64,000 bases of DNA from Streptomyces sp. Ru62 (GTDB taxonomy: Bacteria > Actinomycetota > Actinomycetes > Streptomycetales > Streptomycetaceae): positions 62,001 through 126,000 of the forward strand of contig NZ_PQSU01000014.1 of the NCBI RefSeq assembly GCF_002920615.1. The letters are read 5' to 3'. The notes under the pieces are model-generated. The model was not told where the DNA came from and ran no database searches. It was given only the letters and a program-made list of their open reading frames with translations. The position numbers and the translations under genes were made by a program. Positions 1 through 8,342 of the stretch are shown one piece after another (the stretch's first letter is position 1; each line of letters begins with the position of its first letter).

Positions 1-375
1 GAGGACAGCGGCGGAAGTGCCACCTCCGCGCCCGCTCCGTCGGCGTCCCGATCCGCTGAGGTGCCACGGCTCGACGCGACGACGTCGCCCGCCCGCACCA
101 CCCGGCACGACACGGACGACAAGGCGGCACCTGCCGTGTCCGCCGAACCCCGGTCCACGCCGGCGCGTTCGGCACCGGCCCCGTCCGTGGCCGCGTCGAG
201 TCGGGCCGCCACCGCCGCCGCGTACGCCCCGCCGACGGTCGCGGGGACCGAACCCCAGGCGAGCCGGGGCGGTCTGGCGGAGACGGGCGCCCATCTGTGG
301 CCCGCGGCCATCGGCACGCTGCTCGCCCTGTCGGGTCTGTTCATGCTCCTGCGGGCCAGGCGCATGCGCTACTGA
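1..375 (+). CDS. C-terminal part of a sortase-anchored surface protein (5' end outside window)
   Basis: The reading frame is open from the first base and ends at 375, so the gene starts before the window. The visible 124 residues begin with a low-complexity Ser/Ala/Pro/Thr stretch, typical of a cell-wall-spanning stalk. They end with a full sorting signal: LAETG at 274-288, a hydrophobic helix (about AAIGTLLALSGLFMLL) and the basic tail RARRMRY. LAxTG is the motif known for class E sortases of Streptomyces, so the protein is probably exported and linked to peptidoglycan. The missing N-terminal part would show whether it is a long chaplin, an adhesin or an enzyme. The sorting signal is clear and the function is unknown. 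Confidence 0.75.
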   Translation, partial: EDSGGSATSAPAPSASRSAEVPRLDATTSPARTTRHDTDDKAAPAVSAEPRSTPARSAPAPSVAASSRAATAAAYAPPTVAGTEPQASRGGLAETGAHLWPAAIGTLLALSGLFMLLRARRMRY

Positions 376-437
376 CGGTTCGCGGACGGCGGCGGCCACC
401 TTCGAGGCGGTCGCCGCCATCCGCTCACGACCCCTTG

Positions 438-451
438 TGGGAGCGCTCCCA
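438..451. promoter_or_regulatory. CebR-type operator, perfect 14-bp palindrome
   Basis: The sequence TGGGAGCGCTCCCA is a perfect palindrome. It is identical to the published binding site of CebR, the LacI-family cellobiose-sensing repressor of Streptomyces. It ends 19 bases before the start codon of the GNAT gene at 471, where a bound repressor would block transcription. That CebR itself binds here is inference, because other LacI-family regulators share the GAGCGCTC core. Confidence 0.75.
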
Positions 452-470
452 AGAGGGTGAGGATGGGGCC

Positions 471-1103
471 ATGCCGTCCCTCGATCCGAACCCGCTGATC
501 CGGTCCTACCGCCCCGCCGACCGCGACGCCGTGGCCGACGTCTGCGTCCGCACCGCGCACAACGGGGGCGACTCCCGGGCCCTCTACCCCGACCAGCGCC
601 TGATGCCGTCGCTCTTCGCCGAGCCGTACTGCCACTTCGACCCGGACCTGGCCTTCGTACTGGACGACGGCACGGGCCGGGCCGTGGGATACATCGTCGG
701 TACGGCGGACACCGAGCGCTTCGTGAAGGACTTCCGGCGGAGCTGGATCCCCCGGCTGGCCGGCCGCTACCCGGAGCCCGTGGCGCCGCCCCGCACACCC
801 ACCGAGGAGATGATCCGCCTCCTGCACCACCCGGAGCGGATGCTCGTCCCCGAACTCGCCGCCTACCCCGCCCATCTGCACATCGACCTGCTGCCGCCCT
901 GGCAGGGGCAGGGCCACGGCCGCCGCTTGGTGCACACCTTCCTCGACGCCCTGCACGGTAAGGGCGTCGAGGCGGTCCACCTCGGCATGGTCACCGTCAA
1001 CACCGCCGCCCGCGCCTTCTACGACCGGGTCGGCTTCCACGAGATCCCGGTCGCCGACGCGGGCCCTCTCACCTACCTGGGCCGGGCCACGGCCCGTGCC
1101 TGA
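471..1103 (+). CDS. GNAT family N-acetyltransferase
   Basis: This 210-residue protein has the GNAT fold pattern. The acetyl-CoA loop is WQGQGHGRRL (about residues 144-153), followed by the C-terminal VNTAARAFYDRVGF strand-helix. The N-terminal RSYRPADRDAVADVC start and the long insert around RSWIPRLAGRYPEP resemble Streptomyces acetyltransferases related to the pseudo-acetyltransferase domain of human O-GlcNAcase, which suggests a sugar or amino-sugar substrate (inference). ATG at 471 follows a GA-rich leader, and an in-frame upstream extension would read through the operator. The CebR-type palindrome at 438-451 points to control by cello-oligosaccharides. The gene is monocistronic and the next gene is convergent. 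Confidence 0.85.
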   Translation: MPSLDPNPLIRSYRPADRDAVADVCVRTAHNGGDSRALYPDQRLMPSLFAEPYCHFDPDLAFVLDDGTGRAVGYIVGTADTERFVKDFRRSWIPRLAGRYPEPVAPPRTPTEEMIRLLHHPERMLVPELAAYPAHLHIDLLPPWQGQGHGRRLVHTFLDALHGKGVEAVHLGMVTVNTAARAFYDRVGFHEIPVADAGPLTYLGRATARA

Positions 1104-1113
1104 GCGGCGGTCC

Positions 1114-1827
1114 TCAGCCGACCCTGAGCGTCTGCTTGGCGAGGTCGTAGGCGGGCCGCATCTCCTCGTGCTCCTGGGTGTCCATGCCCCCGAGGTGCAG
1201 GACGACGGGGCCCTCGGGCGTGCTGACGGCGAAGGCGCTCTCCTTCTTCGTCTCGTCCAGGAGCTTGCTCGTGTAGAGGTACTCCACCTCCACCGCGGAG
1301 ACGCCGCCGCCGGTCTTGAAGGAGTGGTACCTCGCCTTGCTGACGTTGTCCTCGGCGGCGACGAACGCGCGCAGCACACCTCCCGCGTCCGTGTCGCCGC
1401 CCTTGCCCCTCCACACGCGCAGGAAGCCGATGTTGCCCGCCGGCTTGGCGTCGATCTCACAGGCGGCCGTGACCGGGCCCTGCCGGAGGAAGGCGTCGGC
1501 GAGCGCCCCGCTGAGGTCGCCGTCCTCGCCCTTCGAAGACTCGGCCAACTCCTTGTCGGCGTCGATCGACTTGGCCTTCCAGTGCTGCGCGATGTCGAAG
1601 GTCACGGGCAGTTCGCAGGCAGAACCGGCCGCGCCGACCGTGCCGCCGCGGGCCGCCGCCGCACCCTTCGCACCCGTGCCCCCGGCCGCCGCGCCCTTGG
1701 CGCTCGCCGACGCGCTCGCGGACTTCTCCCCGCCGCCGTCCGCGGACTCGGCGCACCCGCCGAGCACCGCGGCGAGCGCCGCCGCCACGACGATGCGGCC
1801 TCCGACCGCCCCCACCCCGACCTGCAC
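1114..1827 (-). CDS. Lipoprotein of unknown function
   Basis: This is a 237-residue protein with a short N-region, a hydrophobic stretch and the lipobox VLGGC with Cys25 as the predicted lipidated residue. A Gly/Ser/Ala linker (residues 30-65) precedes a compact domain of about 165 residues starting near ACELPVTFD. The protein should be anchored to the outer face of the membrane. No catalytic motif is visible. It matches the general pattern of Streptomyces lipoproteins without assigned function. It converges on the GNAT gene, with only 10 bases between the two stop codons. The start is the ATG at 1827, which puts the signal peptide at the right distance. Confidence 0.75.
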   Translation of the reverse strand: MQVGVGAVGGRIVVAAALAAVLGGCAESADGGGEKSASASASAKGAAAGGTGAKGAAAARGGTVGAAGSACELPVTFDIAQHWKAKSIDADKELAESSKGEDGDLSGALADAFLRQGPVTAACEIDAKPAGNIGFLRVWRGKGGDTDAGGVLRAFVAAEDNVSKARYHSFKTGGGVSAVEVEYLYTSKLLDETKKESAFAVSTPEGPVVLHLGGMDTQEHEEMRPAYDLAKQTLRVG

Positions 1828-1925
1828 TGTTGCCTCCCCTTCGGTCCAGAGCCGTCACTGTAACCGAGGGCACCGACAACGCCGACCGCGATGCGGCTCA
1901 CCGGACGCGGCTCACCGGCTGTCCC

Positions 1926-2567
1926 TCACCCGGCCTCGCGCACACAGTGCAGGAAGAGATGCGGCTCGGGTCCCGCCTCCAGGGCGCTCGGGGTGAACAG
2001 GGTCTGCTCCTCGGCCAGGACCGTCAGGCCCGCGCCGACGGCCACTCCGGTGAAGGCCTCCGCGGTGAAGCTCGTGATCCGGACCGGCTGCCCCATGAAG
2101 AGACCCTCGGTGTCCTCCAGGTCCAGCGGCACGGTGGCCAGCGCGACGAGGCCGCCGGGCCGTACCGCACGGGTCAGCTTCTCCACGACGGCCGCCTGCT
2201 CGGCGCGGGACATCTGCAACAGCGAGAAGTACGCGCACGCGGCGTCGAACGCGTCCTCGGGCAACGGCGTCTCCCGGATGTCGGCGAGCCGGAACTCGGC
2301 CCCGGGCACCTGCCGAGCGGCCAGGTCGACCATGACCGGTGAGACGTCGATGCCCAGCACGCGGTGTCCGGCCCCGGTCAGCGTCTGCGCGGTCGGGCGG
2401 CCCGTCCCGCTCCCCACGTCCAGCACCCTGCTGCCCGGCGCCAGCCGCTCCACCAGCCAGCGCAGCGACGCCCGGTGCGGTGCGGAGCCGGCGAACGCCT
2501 GCTCGTAGGCGAGCCCCAGCGCGTCGAACACCACGGCGGCCTGCGCCCTGCGGTCCTCGTCGACCAC
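1926..2567 (-). CDS. Class I SAM-dependent methyltransferase
   Basis: This 213-residue protein carries SAM-binding motif I, VLDVGSGTGRP, followed by GIDVSPVMVDLA (acidic strand-2 end) and the motif II-like region AYFSLLQM. It transfers a methyl group to an unknown small molecule. The GTG at 2567 was chosen because a GGAGGA ribosome-binding site lies 7 bases upstream. The frame is open further upstream, but that stretch overlaps the divergent gene and reads as non-coding. No neighbour reveals the substrate. Confidence 0.85.
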   Translation of the reverse strand: MVDEDRRAQAAVVFDALGLAYEQAFAGSAPHRASLRWLVERLAPGSRVLDVGSGTGRPTAQTLTGAGHRVLGIDVSPVMVDLAARQVPGAEFRLADIRETPLPEDAFDAACAYFSLLQMSRAEQAAVVEKLTRAVRPGGLVALATVPLDLEDTEGLFMGQPVRITSFTAEAFTGVAVGAGLTVLAEEQTLFTPSALEAGPEPHLFLHCVREAG

Positions 2568-2727
2568 GGCTGATCCTCCTGTCTCGGTCCGGCCGCGCGT
2601 CCCGTCCCCGGCAAGCCGGTCGCGTGGCCCTGAACCGCGCCTCGAAGTGTGCTCCGAAGTCTGCCTGGAAAGTCGCCTGGAAGCCGCCGTTTGCGAGGGA
2701 CGGTACGCGCACGGCAGGGTGCGGGAT

Positions 2728-3186
2728 GTGCCTACCCTGCTGATCATCCACCACACCCCTTCACCGAACTGCCAGGCCCTGTTCGAGGCGGTCGTGTCAG
2801 GAGCGACGACACCGGAGATCGAGGGCGTGCGCGTCGTACGCCGGGCGGCCCTGTCGGCCACCGCCTCCGACGTGCTGGAAGCCCACGGCTACCTGCTCGG
2901 CACGCCCGCCAACCTCGGCTACATGTCCGGCGCCCTCAAGCACTTCTTCGACCAGATCTACTATCCCTGCCTGGACGAGACCCGCGGTCGCCCCTTCGGC
3001 TTCTACGTCCACGGCGGCAACGACGTCACCGGTGCCGTCCGCGCCATCGAGACCGTCACCACCGGCCTCGGCTGGCGCCGGGCGGCCGAGCCGGTGACCG
3101 TCACCGGCGAGCCGGGCAAGGCCGACATCCAAGCCTGCTGGGAGCTGGGGGCCACGGTGGCGGCGGGCCTGATGCCCGGCGCCTGA
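2728..3186 (+). CDS. Flavodoxin-like / NAD(P)H-dependent oxidoreductase
   Basis: This 152-residue flavodoxin-fold protein starts LLIIHHTPSPN, the first strand and FMN phosphate-binding loop. It contains GYLLGTPANLGYMSGALKHF, a typical FMN isoalloxazine loop of the NADPH-dependent FMN reductase family, and later FGFYVHGGNDVTGAVRAI. It probably reduces FMN or quinones in the cytoplasm. The GTG at 2728 gives the usual start just before the first strand, and an in-frame GTG nine bases upstream is possible. It is divergent from the methyltransferase, separated by 160 bases. Confidence 0.8.
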   Translation: MPTLLIIHHTPSPNCQALFEAVVSGATTPEIEGVRVVRRAALSATASDVLEAHGYLLGTPANLGYMSGALKHFFDQIYYPCLDETRGRPFGFYVHGGNDVTGAVRAIETVTTGLGWRRAAEPVTVTGEPGKADIQACWELGATVAAGLMPGA

Positions 3187-3234
3187 GCCGCCCGGACGCC
3201 CCCGCGGTGCGGTCGCATGAACGTGGGGTACCGG

Positions 3235-3675
3235 TCACGCGGCCACTGGAGAGGTCTTCGTGCGCCGTACGACGTCCGGGTGAGGGACCAAGGCCTCCCG
3301 GACGCCGGCATCCGCTGCCCCGGCGGCGGAGCAACTACGCACGGCCACCTCGGCGTTGCCCGCGCACGCACGAGCCGGGGGCCGAGCCCGCTCGCCCGGC
3401 ACCTCGTCGGCGATCCGCGCGGTCAGCCTCCGCACCCGGGGCGCGTCCTCGGCGGCGAGCGTCGGCTGCCCTTACCCGTGCTCCCTCCCGTGCGCGTCGG
3501 CGCCGTCCCGGCCCAGGACGAAGGCGCCCCGAGCACGTCCTCCGGCGCCGGGCCGAACACCCCACGGGAACGTCCCGGGCACACCCGGCGGTGCGCGCGA
3601 CCCGGCGGAGAGGGCCGCGCTGCCGGTCGCCAGGGCGATCAGGTCGTACGCGGCGAGAACGTCCATGGCGGCCAT
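3235..3675 (-). pseudogene. Possible decayed minus-strand gene with a frameshift
   Basis: The 609 bases between the flavodoxin gene and the acyltransferase hold no intact gene. On the minus strand a coding-like start (MAAMDVLAAYDLIALATGSA) runs from 3675 to a stop at 3472. A second coding-like stretch in another frame (RVRRLTARIADEVPGER) continues to 3235. The join falls near 3470-3480 and looks like an indel. I recognise no family in either half, so this may also be chance open frame in GC-rich DNA. Confidence 0.25.
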
Positions 3676-3795
3676 TCACCCACCGGCCGGTGGACACCAC
3701 CCGTCAAACGGGCATTCGGAGCAGAATGGGCGTGCGCGGAAGCGCGGTGCCGGTGATGATCGGCACGGGGGAGACACAGCGGAGAGGAGGGCCCG

Positions 3796-4500
3796 ATGCT
3801 GTCCGCATGGGCCGGGGCCCTGGTGCCCGTCTTCAGCGACACCGACGTGAGCGGCACCCGGCACCTGGTGCGGCCGTCCGGTACCGGATACGTCCTCGCC
3901 GCCAACCACACCTCGTTCTTCGATCCCGTCCTGCTCATCGGCACCCTGCACCGGCTCGGCCTGCGCCCCGCCGTACTGGCCACCGCCGGGCTGTGGCGGG
4001 TGCCCCTCCTGGGCCAGGTCCTCACCCGGGAGGGCCATGTGCCCGTCCACCGGGGCGGCCGCCGCGCCCCGGACGCCCTCCGGGCCGCCGCCGACGCCCT
4101 CACCGCCGGGCGCGGCGTGCTCATCTACCCCGAGGGCGGCCTGCCCCGCTACCGCGCCTCCCACGACCGCCCGCCCGGACGCCTGAAGTCCGGGGTGGTC
4201 CGTCTCGCGCTGTCCACGGGCGCCCCGGTGCTGCCGGTCGGGCACGCGGGCGCCCGCCGGGTCTCCTCCGGCAGCCTCGCCAGACAGCTCGCCGGCTGGG
4301 CCACCGCGCCCGTACGCCGCCCCCGCGTCCACGTGCACATCGGCCCCGCCCTCCGGCTGGACACGTCCGACCACCCGCTGGACGACCTGGAGACCGCCCT
4401 CGCCCAGGCATGGTCGATCGCGGTCAGCGCCCTGGAGGACGGGGCGGGGGAGGAAGCAGCCGAGAGGGAGGACCGGGCCGACGGGAAGCAAGGCCCCTGA
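3796..4500 (+). CDS. Lysophospholipid acyltransferase (PlsC-like)
   Basis: This 234-residue protein has the glycerolipid acyltransferase signatures NHTSFFD (His38 and Asp43 of the NHx4D catalytic motif) and YPEGGLPR, the phosphate-binding EGxxR-like block. Such enzymes move an acyl chain from acyl-CoA or acyl-ACP to lysophosphatidate or a related alcohol at the inner membrane face. Length and motif spacing fit the family. ATG 3796 is preceded by GGAGAGGAGG. The acidic C-terminal tail is variable in this family. The next gene is convergent. Confidence 0.88.
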   Translation: MLSAWAGALVPVFSDTDVSGTRHLVRPSGTGYVLAANHTSFFDPVLLIGTLHRLGLRPAVLATAGLWRVPLLGQVLTREGHVPVHRGGRRAPDALRAAADALTAGRGVLIYPEGGLPRYRASHDRPPGRLKSGVVRLALSTGAPVLPVGHAGARRVSSGSLARQLAGWATAPVRRPRVHVHIGPALRLDTSDHPLDDLETALAQAWSIAVSALEDGAGEEAAEREDRADGKQGP

Positions 4501-4661
4501 GGGTGCGGCAGGTCAGGCGGGGGTGGCGGGCAGAGGAGGGCGGGCCCGGTGTGTACGCAACCTCCACCCCGCCGACCCCGCCGGCGCCCGGCACGGCGGC
4601 TCACCGGCCGGCTCGACGCCGGCGCCCGGCCGGTCCGCCGGTTCGAAGGCCCCGGCTGGGG

Positions 4662-5381
4662 CTACGGCGTACGGTGGCCGGACCCGGACCGGGTGACCGG
4701 GCGCCGCCGGGACGATTCCTGACGGCCGCGGCAGCGCGTCGGCGTCCCGGTGTCGTGCCGGTGCCACACGGCGTCCACCACGCGGCCGTCGGGCAGGGTG
4801 TGGCGGCGCGGGCCCTGGTCGGGGACGAAGCCCGCGTGGGTCAGGGCACGCCGGCTCGCGGTGTTCCCGGGCTCGGCCCCGGCCCGGACCGTGGCCAGTC
4901 CGAGGTGGGTGTGGGCCAGTTCCAGGCCCGCGCGGAACAGCTCCGCACCCAGACCCCGGCCACGGCAGCCCGGGGCCAGCCAGCCGCCCATCTCGCCCGC
5001 CAGGTGCTGTAGTTCGAGGGCACCGGCGTAACTGAGGTCGGACCGGCGCACGCAGACCAGCAGGAGCGGGTCGTCCGGGCCGGGCGCGAACGGCTCGGCC
5101 AGCTCGCGGGGGATCCGCCGGCCGTCCTCCCCGGCGGGCCGCCAGGCCAGCAGGGTACGGCGGACAGCGGGGTCGGGCAGCACCTGGTCCGCCTTGGTGC
5201 CGAGCCACCGTTGCGCCTCCGCGTCCGCGCTCGCGGCGAGCGCCGCCGCCACGTCCAGGAGGGTGCGCGGGGTGAACAGCAACAACCGCTCGGTGCCCAG
5301 CACATGCCGCCCGGGCTCGCACCGTCCCGGCACCGGAAGCCCCGACGCGATCCGGCTACGGCGGAACAGGGACCAGCCCAT
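4662..5381 (-). CDS. GNAT family N-acetyltransferase
   Basis: This 239-residue acetyltransferase has the acetyl-CoA loop GCRGRGLGAELFRAG followed by RAGAEPGNTASRRALTHAGF, as in the RimJ/RimL-like branch of GNAT enzymes. The N-terminal part includes a domain-like segment LLFTPRTLLDVAAALAASAD. The ATG at 5381 was chosen over an in-frame ATG 57 bases upstream because the extension is Arg-rich and lacks a ribosome-binding site. The substrate is unknown. The C-terminal 20 residues are basic and probably disordered. Confidence 0.78.
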   Translation of the reverse strand: MGWSLFRRSRIASGLPVPGRCEPGRHVLGTERLLLFTPRTLLDVAAALAASADAEAQRWLGTKADQVLPDPAVRRTLLAWRPAGEDGRRIPRELAEPFAPGPDDPLLLVCVRRSDLSYAGALELQHLAGEMGGWLAPGCRGRGLGAELFRAGLELAHTHLGLATVRAGAEPGNTASRRALTHAGFVPDQGPRRHTLPDGRVVDAVWHRHDTGTPTRCRGRQESSRRRPVTRSGSGHRTP

Positions 5382-5543
5382 GAGACCCCCGGCACTCCGG
5401 CGCACACGGCGGACACGGCACCGATCCACCGACAGCACGGACGCTCCGCACCGGCGGCGAATCTAGCGGGTCCTGGGCGGGGATGCCGTACCGCCGTGGG
5501 ATGCGGTCGAAGGCAGGGGCGCTGCTGAGGGTGCGGGCTCGGG

Positions 5544-5639
5544 TCAGTCCGCCTGTTCCTGGGAGCGGGGCTTGGGACGGGTGCCGGTCCAGGACGGGTC
5601 GGCGGCCGGGGTCGCGGTGGGGGTGAGGGTGTGGTGCAT
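5544..5639 (-). CDS. Very small protein, 31 residues
   Basis: A short frame starts at ATG 5639 with AAGGA five bases upstream and ends at 5544. All but two or three codons end in G or C, as in real Streptomyces genes. The product begins MHHTLTPTATPAADPSW and ends in a polar, basic-acidic tail. It has no membrane segment, cysteine or recognisable motif. It lies divergently from the XRE regulator at 6318, with a tandem operator-like repeat (5726-5757) about 90 bases upstream of its start. It could be a regulatory peptide or a precursor, but I do not recognise it. Confidence 0.45.
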   Translation of the reverse strand: MHHTLTPTATPAADPSWTGTRPKPRSQEQAD

Positions 5640-6317
5640 GGCTGTCCTTCGGACGAGTGGGGGATGGTCCGGGGGCGGTGTGGTGCGTGGTACGCGGGTT
5701 CCGGTGCGGCCTCCCCTCTCGTCGGCGCAGGAGAGATCTCTTCGCAGGAGAGATCTCCCACCCGCGGCGGTGTTCTTCAGCGGACGGCCGGGGCGGGACG
5801 TATGGCCCCGGAGGCGAGGTGGTCGGGGCCGTGGGGCCCAGGGAGTCGACCGGGTCGCTCGCCTCCGGGTGGTCCAGGGACGCCGGCGGGGGCCGGCAGC
5901 CGGTGCGGAGCGGTCATCGACGAGGACAACGGCCGTTTCCGTACGGCGAGTCGTCCGTCCTGGTCGGTCGGTCGAGGGAGCCGTCGGTGGAGGGAGGGCG
6001 GAGCCATCGCCGTGCGCCTTTCGTCCGGCCTCTGGGGTGAGGGTGCGGGCGTCGGCCGGCCGCTCGGGCAGCAGACGTCCCACCGCCTGCCGGCAGGCCG
6101 TGGTGGCGGCCAGTCTCCCCGAGCCGGCCGCGCCGCCTGCTCCATCGGTCGGCCGGAGCAGTGCGTCCACTCTGGCACCCGCCAACCACGCTCCGCAACC
6201 GACAAGTTGAAATTTGCAAGGGGCGAAGTGCATGCTGCATCCGCCGGAACGTGATCGAATGGGCGGAGCGCACGGATCACGTGCGAGGGTGTCCGGTGAC
6301 CTGACGAGGGGGTGGGC
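5640..6317. other. Long divergent intergenic region
   Basis: This 678-base stretch separates the 31-residue gene from the XRE regulator. It holds the tandem repeat at 5726-5757. Near 6204-6250 there is an AT-richer patch with an imperfect inverted repeat TTGAAATTTGCAA, probably the promoter zone of the regulator. Frames crossing the middle are rich in Arg and Pro and lack ribosome-binding sites, so I see no further gene. Confidence 0.5.
5726..5757. repeat. Tandem 15-bp operator-like repeat
   Basis: CGCAGGAGAGATCTC occurs twice without mismatch, at 5726-5740 and 5743-5757, a 17-base spacing. Each copy contains the palindrome GAGATCTC. Two identical half-palindromic boxes this close suggest binding of a regulator dimer pair upstream of the 31-residue gene. 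The XRE protein encoded at 6318 is the obvious candidate binder (inference). Confidence 0.5.
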
Positions 6318-7193
6318 GTGAGCGCGGAGACCGACTGGGGCGGCGCCCCGTCCGTGCTGCGCATGATCCTCGGCAGGCGGCTGGAGGAACTGCGCACCCG
6401 GGCCGGCCTCAACTACGCCGAGGCGGGCGCCGCCATCGGGGTCAGCCACTCCACGATCCGCCGCATGGAGGCCGCCAAGGTGTCCCGGCTGCGGCTCACG
6501 GACGCCGAGAAGCTCCTCCAGGTCTACGGCGTCACCGACCAGCAGGAGATCGACACCTTCCTGCAGTCCGTGCGCGAGGCCAACAAGCGCGGCTGGTGGC
6601 ACACGTACCGCGATGTCATGCCCGACTGGTTCGCCGCCTACCTCAGCCTGGAACAGGCGGCCCTGCACATCCGCGCCTACGAGAACCAGTCCGTGCACGG
6701 CCTGTTGCAGACCGAGGACTACGCCCGCGCCCTGCTCACCGCCGCCGGCCCGCACGTCCGCGCGGAGGCCGTCGAGCGCCGCGTCGCCCTGCGCATGCGC
6801 CGCCAGGAACTGCTGACCAGAGCCACGCCGCCACGGCTGTGGGTGGTGATGGACGAGACCGTGCTGCGCTGGCCGGTCGGCGGCCCCGAGGTGATGCGCG
6901 CGCAGATCGACCACCTCATCGAGGTCAACCGGCTGCCCCAGGTCACCGTGCAGCTCATGCCGTTCGCCAACGGCCCGCACCCCGCCCTGACGGCCGGCGC
7001 CTTCCACCTCTTCCGGTTCCGGGCCCGTGAACTGCCCGACATCGCCTATCTCAGCGGCCTCCTCGGGGCCGTCTACCTCGACAAGGCCGACGAGGTCGTG
7101 GTCTACCGGGAGGCCCTGGACCGGCTGAGCGCCCAGGCCGCGTCCGCCAGGAAGACCGAGACCCTGCTCGCCGCGCTGCGCAAGGAGTGGTGA
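6318..7193 (+). CDS. XRE family regulator with DUF5753 domain
   Basis: This 291-residue protein has an N-terminal helix-turn-helix (LGRRLEELRTRAGLNYAEAG then IGVSHSTIRRMEAAK, about residues 18-60). The C-terminal effector region carries the DUF5753 hallmarks YENQSVHGLLQTEDYARALL and VQLMPFANGPHPA. This is the WhiJ-type architecture, widespread in Streptomyces and often paired with a small partner protein. The GTG at 6318 is preceded by GAGGGGGT at good spacing. No DUF397 partner follows. The 3' neighbour is a PF04672 methyltransferase and the divergent neighbour is the 31-residue gene. It probably autoregulates through the boxes upstream. Confidence 0.88.
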   Translation: MSAETDWGGAPSVLRMILGRRLEELRTRAGLNYAEAGAAIGVSHSTIRRMEAAKVSRLRLTDAEKLLQVYGVTDQQEIDTFLQSVREANKRGWWHTYRDVMPDWFAAYLSLEQAALHIRAYENQSVHGLLQTEDYARALLTAAGPHVRAEAVERRVALRMRRQELLTRATPPRLWVVMDETVLRWPVGGPEVMRAQIDHLIEVNRLPQVTVQLMPFANGPHPALTAGAFHLFRFRARELPDIAYLSGLLGAVYLDKADEVVVYREALDRLSAQAASARKTETLLAALRKEW

Positions 7194-7278
7194 CCCGCCC
7201 CGACACCTGCCCGCCCCACCACCTGCCCGCCCCGCCCTCGTACCTGCTGACGCGAAGCCCCGAGCCCCACCTGACCGA

Positions 7279-8109
7279 ATGGGAGACACGGCGTTGCCCG
7301 ACAACGGATGGCCGGCCGACCGGATCGACACCGAGAACGCCCACTCCGCCCGCATCTACGACTACATACTCGGCGGCAAGGACTACTACCCCGCCGACAA
7401 GGAGGCGGGTGACGCCATGTCCCGGGAGTGGCCCGCGCTCCCGGTGCACATGCGGGCCAACCGCGACTTCATGAACCGCGCCGTGCGCTGGCTCGCCGAG
7501 GAGGCGGGCATGCGCCAGTTCCTGGACATCGGCACCGGCATCCCGACCTCGCCGAACCTGCACGAGATCGCCCAGGCCGTGGCCCCCGAGTCCCGGGTCG
7601 TCTACGTCGACAACGACCCGATCGTGCTCACCCTCTCCCAGGGCCTGCTGGCCAGCGCCCCCGAGGGCCGGACCGCGTACATCGAGGCCGACTTCCGTGA
7701 CCCGGCGGCCATCCTGGACGCCCCCGAGCTGCGCGAGACCCTGGACCTGAGCCGGCCCGTCGCCCTCACCGTCATCGCGATCGTCCACTTCATGCTGGAC
7801 GCGGACGACGCGGTCGGCGTCGTACGGCGGCTGCTGGAGCCGCTGCCGTCCGGCAGCCACCTCGCGATGTCCATCGGCACCGCCGAGTTCGCGCCCGAGG
7901 AGGTGGGCCGGGTCGCCCGCGAGTACGCGGCCCGCAACATGCCGATGCGGCTGCGCACCCTGGACGAGGCCCACGCGTTCTTCACGGGCCTGGACCTGGT
8001 CGAGCCCGGCATCGTCCAGGTGCACAAGTGGCACCCCGACGGCAGCGGCGAACAGGGCATCAGGGACGAGGACATCGCGATGTACGGCGCGGTCGCCCGC
8101 AAGCCGTGA
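7279..8109 (+). CDS. SAM-dependent methyltransferase, PF04672 type
   Basis: This 276-residue protein matches the actinobacterial S-adenosylmethionine methyltransferase family (Methyltransf_19). It starts with ARIYDYILGGKDYYPADKEA, has motif I QFLDIGTGIPTSPNLHE, then VVYVDNDPIVL and the late block VEPGIVQVHKWHPD. Substrates of the family are unknown and its genes often lie beside XRE/DUF5753 regulators, as here. The ATG at 7279 lacks a clear ribosome-binding site. A TTG at 7294 preceded by GGGAGA is an alternative start that would shorten the protein by five residues. A strong hairpin follows at 8117. Confidence 0.88.
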   Translation: MGDTALPDNGWPADRIDTENAHSARIYDYILGGKDYYPADKEAGDAMSREWPALPVHMRANRDFMNRAVRWLAEEAGMRQFLDIGTGIPTSPNLHEIAQAVAPESRVVYVDNDPIVLTLSQGLLASAPEGRTAYIEADFRDPAAILDAPELRETLDLSRPVALTVIAIVHFMLDADDAVGVVRRLLEPLPSGSHLAMSIGTAEFAPEEVGRVAREYAARNMPMRLRTLDEAHAFFTGLDLVEPGIVQVHKWHPDGSGEQGIRDEDIAMYGAVARKP

Positions 8110-8116
8110 CAGACCC

Positions 8117-8154
8117 GGGGCCGAGGTCCGACCCACCTCCCGGACCTCGGCCCC
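8117..8154 (+). terminator. Factor-independent-like terminator
   Basis: A perfect 14-bp stem (8117-8130 with 8141-8154, GGGGCCGAGGTCCG and its complement) with a 10-base loop starts 8 bases after the methyltransferase stop. Like many Streptomyces terminators it lacks a long T run. Confidence 0.75.
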
Positions 8155-8342
8155 GCCTCCCGTCGTACGACGGCGCGCCTTCGCGCGGGAGCCGCCCGCA
8201 CCGCAATGACCGACAAGACCTGCTCCGCAACGACCGGAAAGAGTGGAGTGGAGAGCGGAACCGGGAAGCGGGAAACGCGGTCTTAGGGTCTGTCGACGGC
8301 CGGTATCGGACCGGTCGCGAAGAAACCGGGGGAATGGGACAC

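Noticed and set aside
5777..6412. Long minus-strand frames opposite the XRE regulator promoter
   Set aside because: The translations are Arg/Pro/Ser-rich and overlap a clear regulator gene; these are typical shadow frames of GC-rich DNA.
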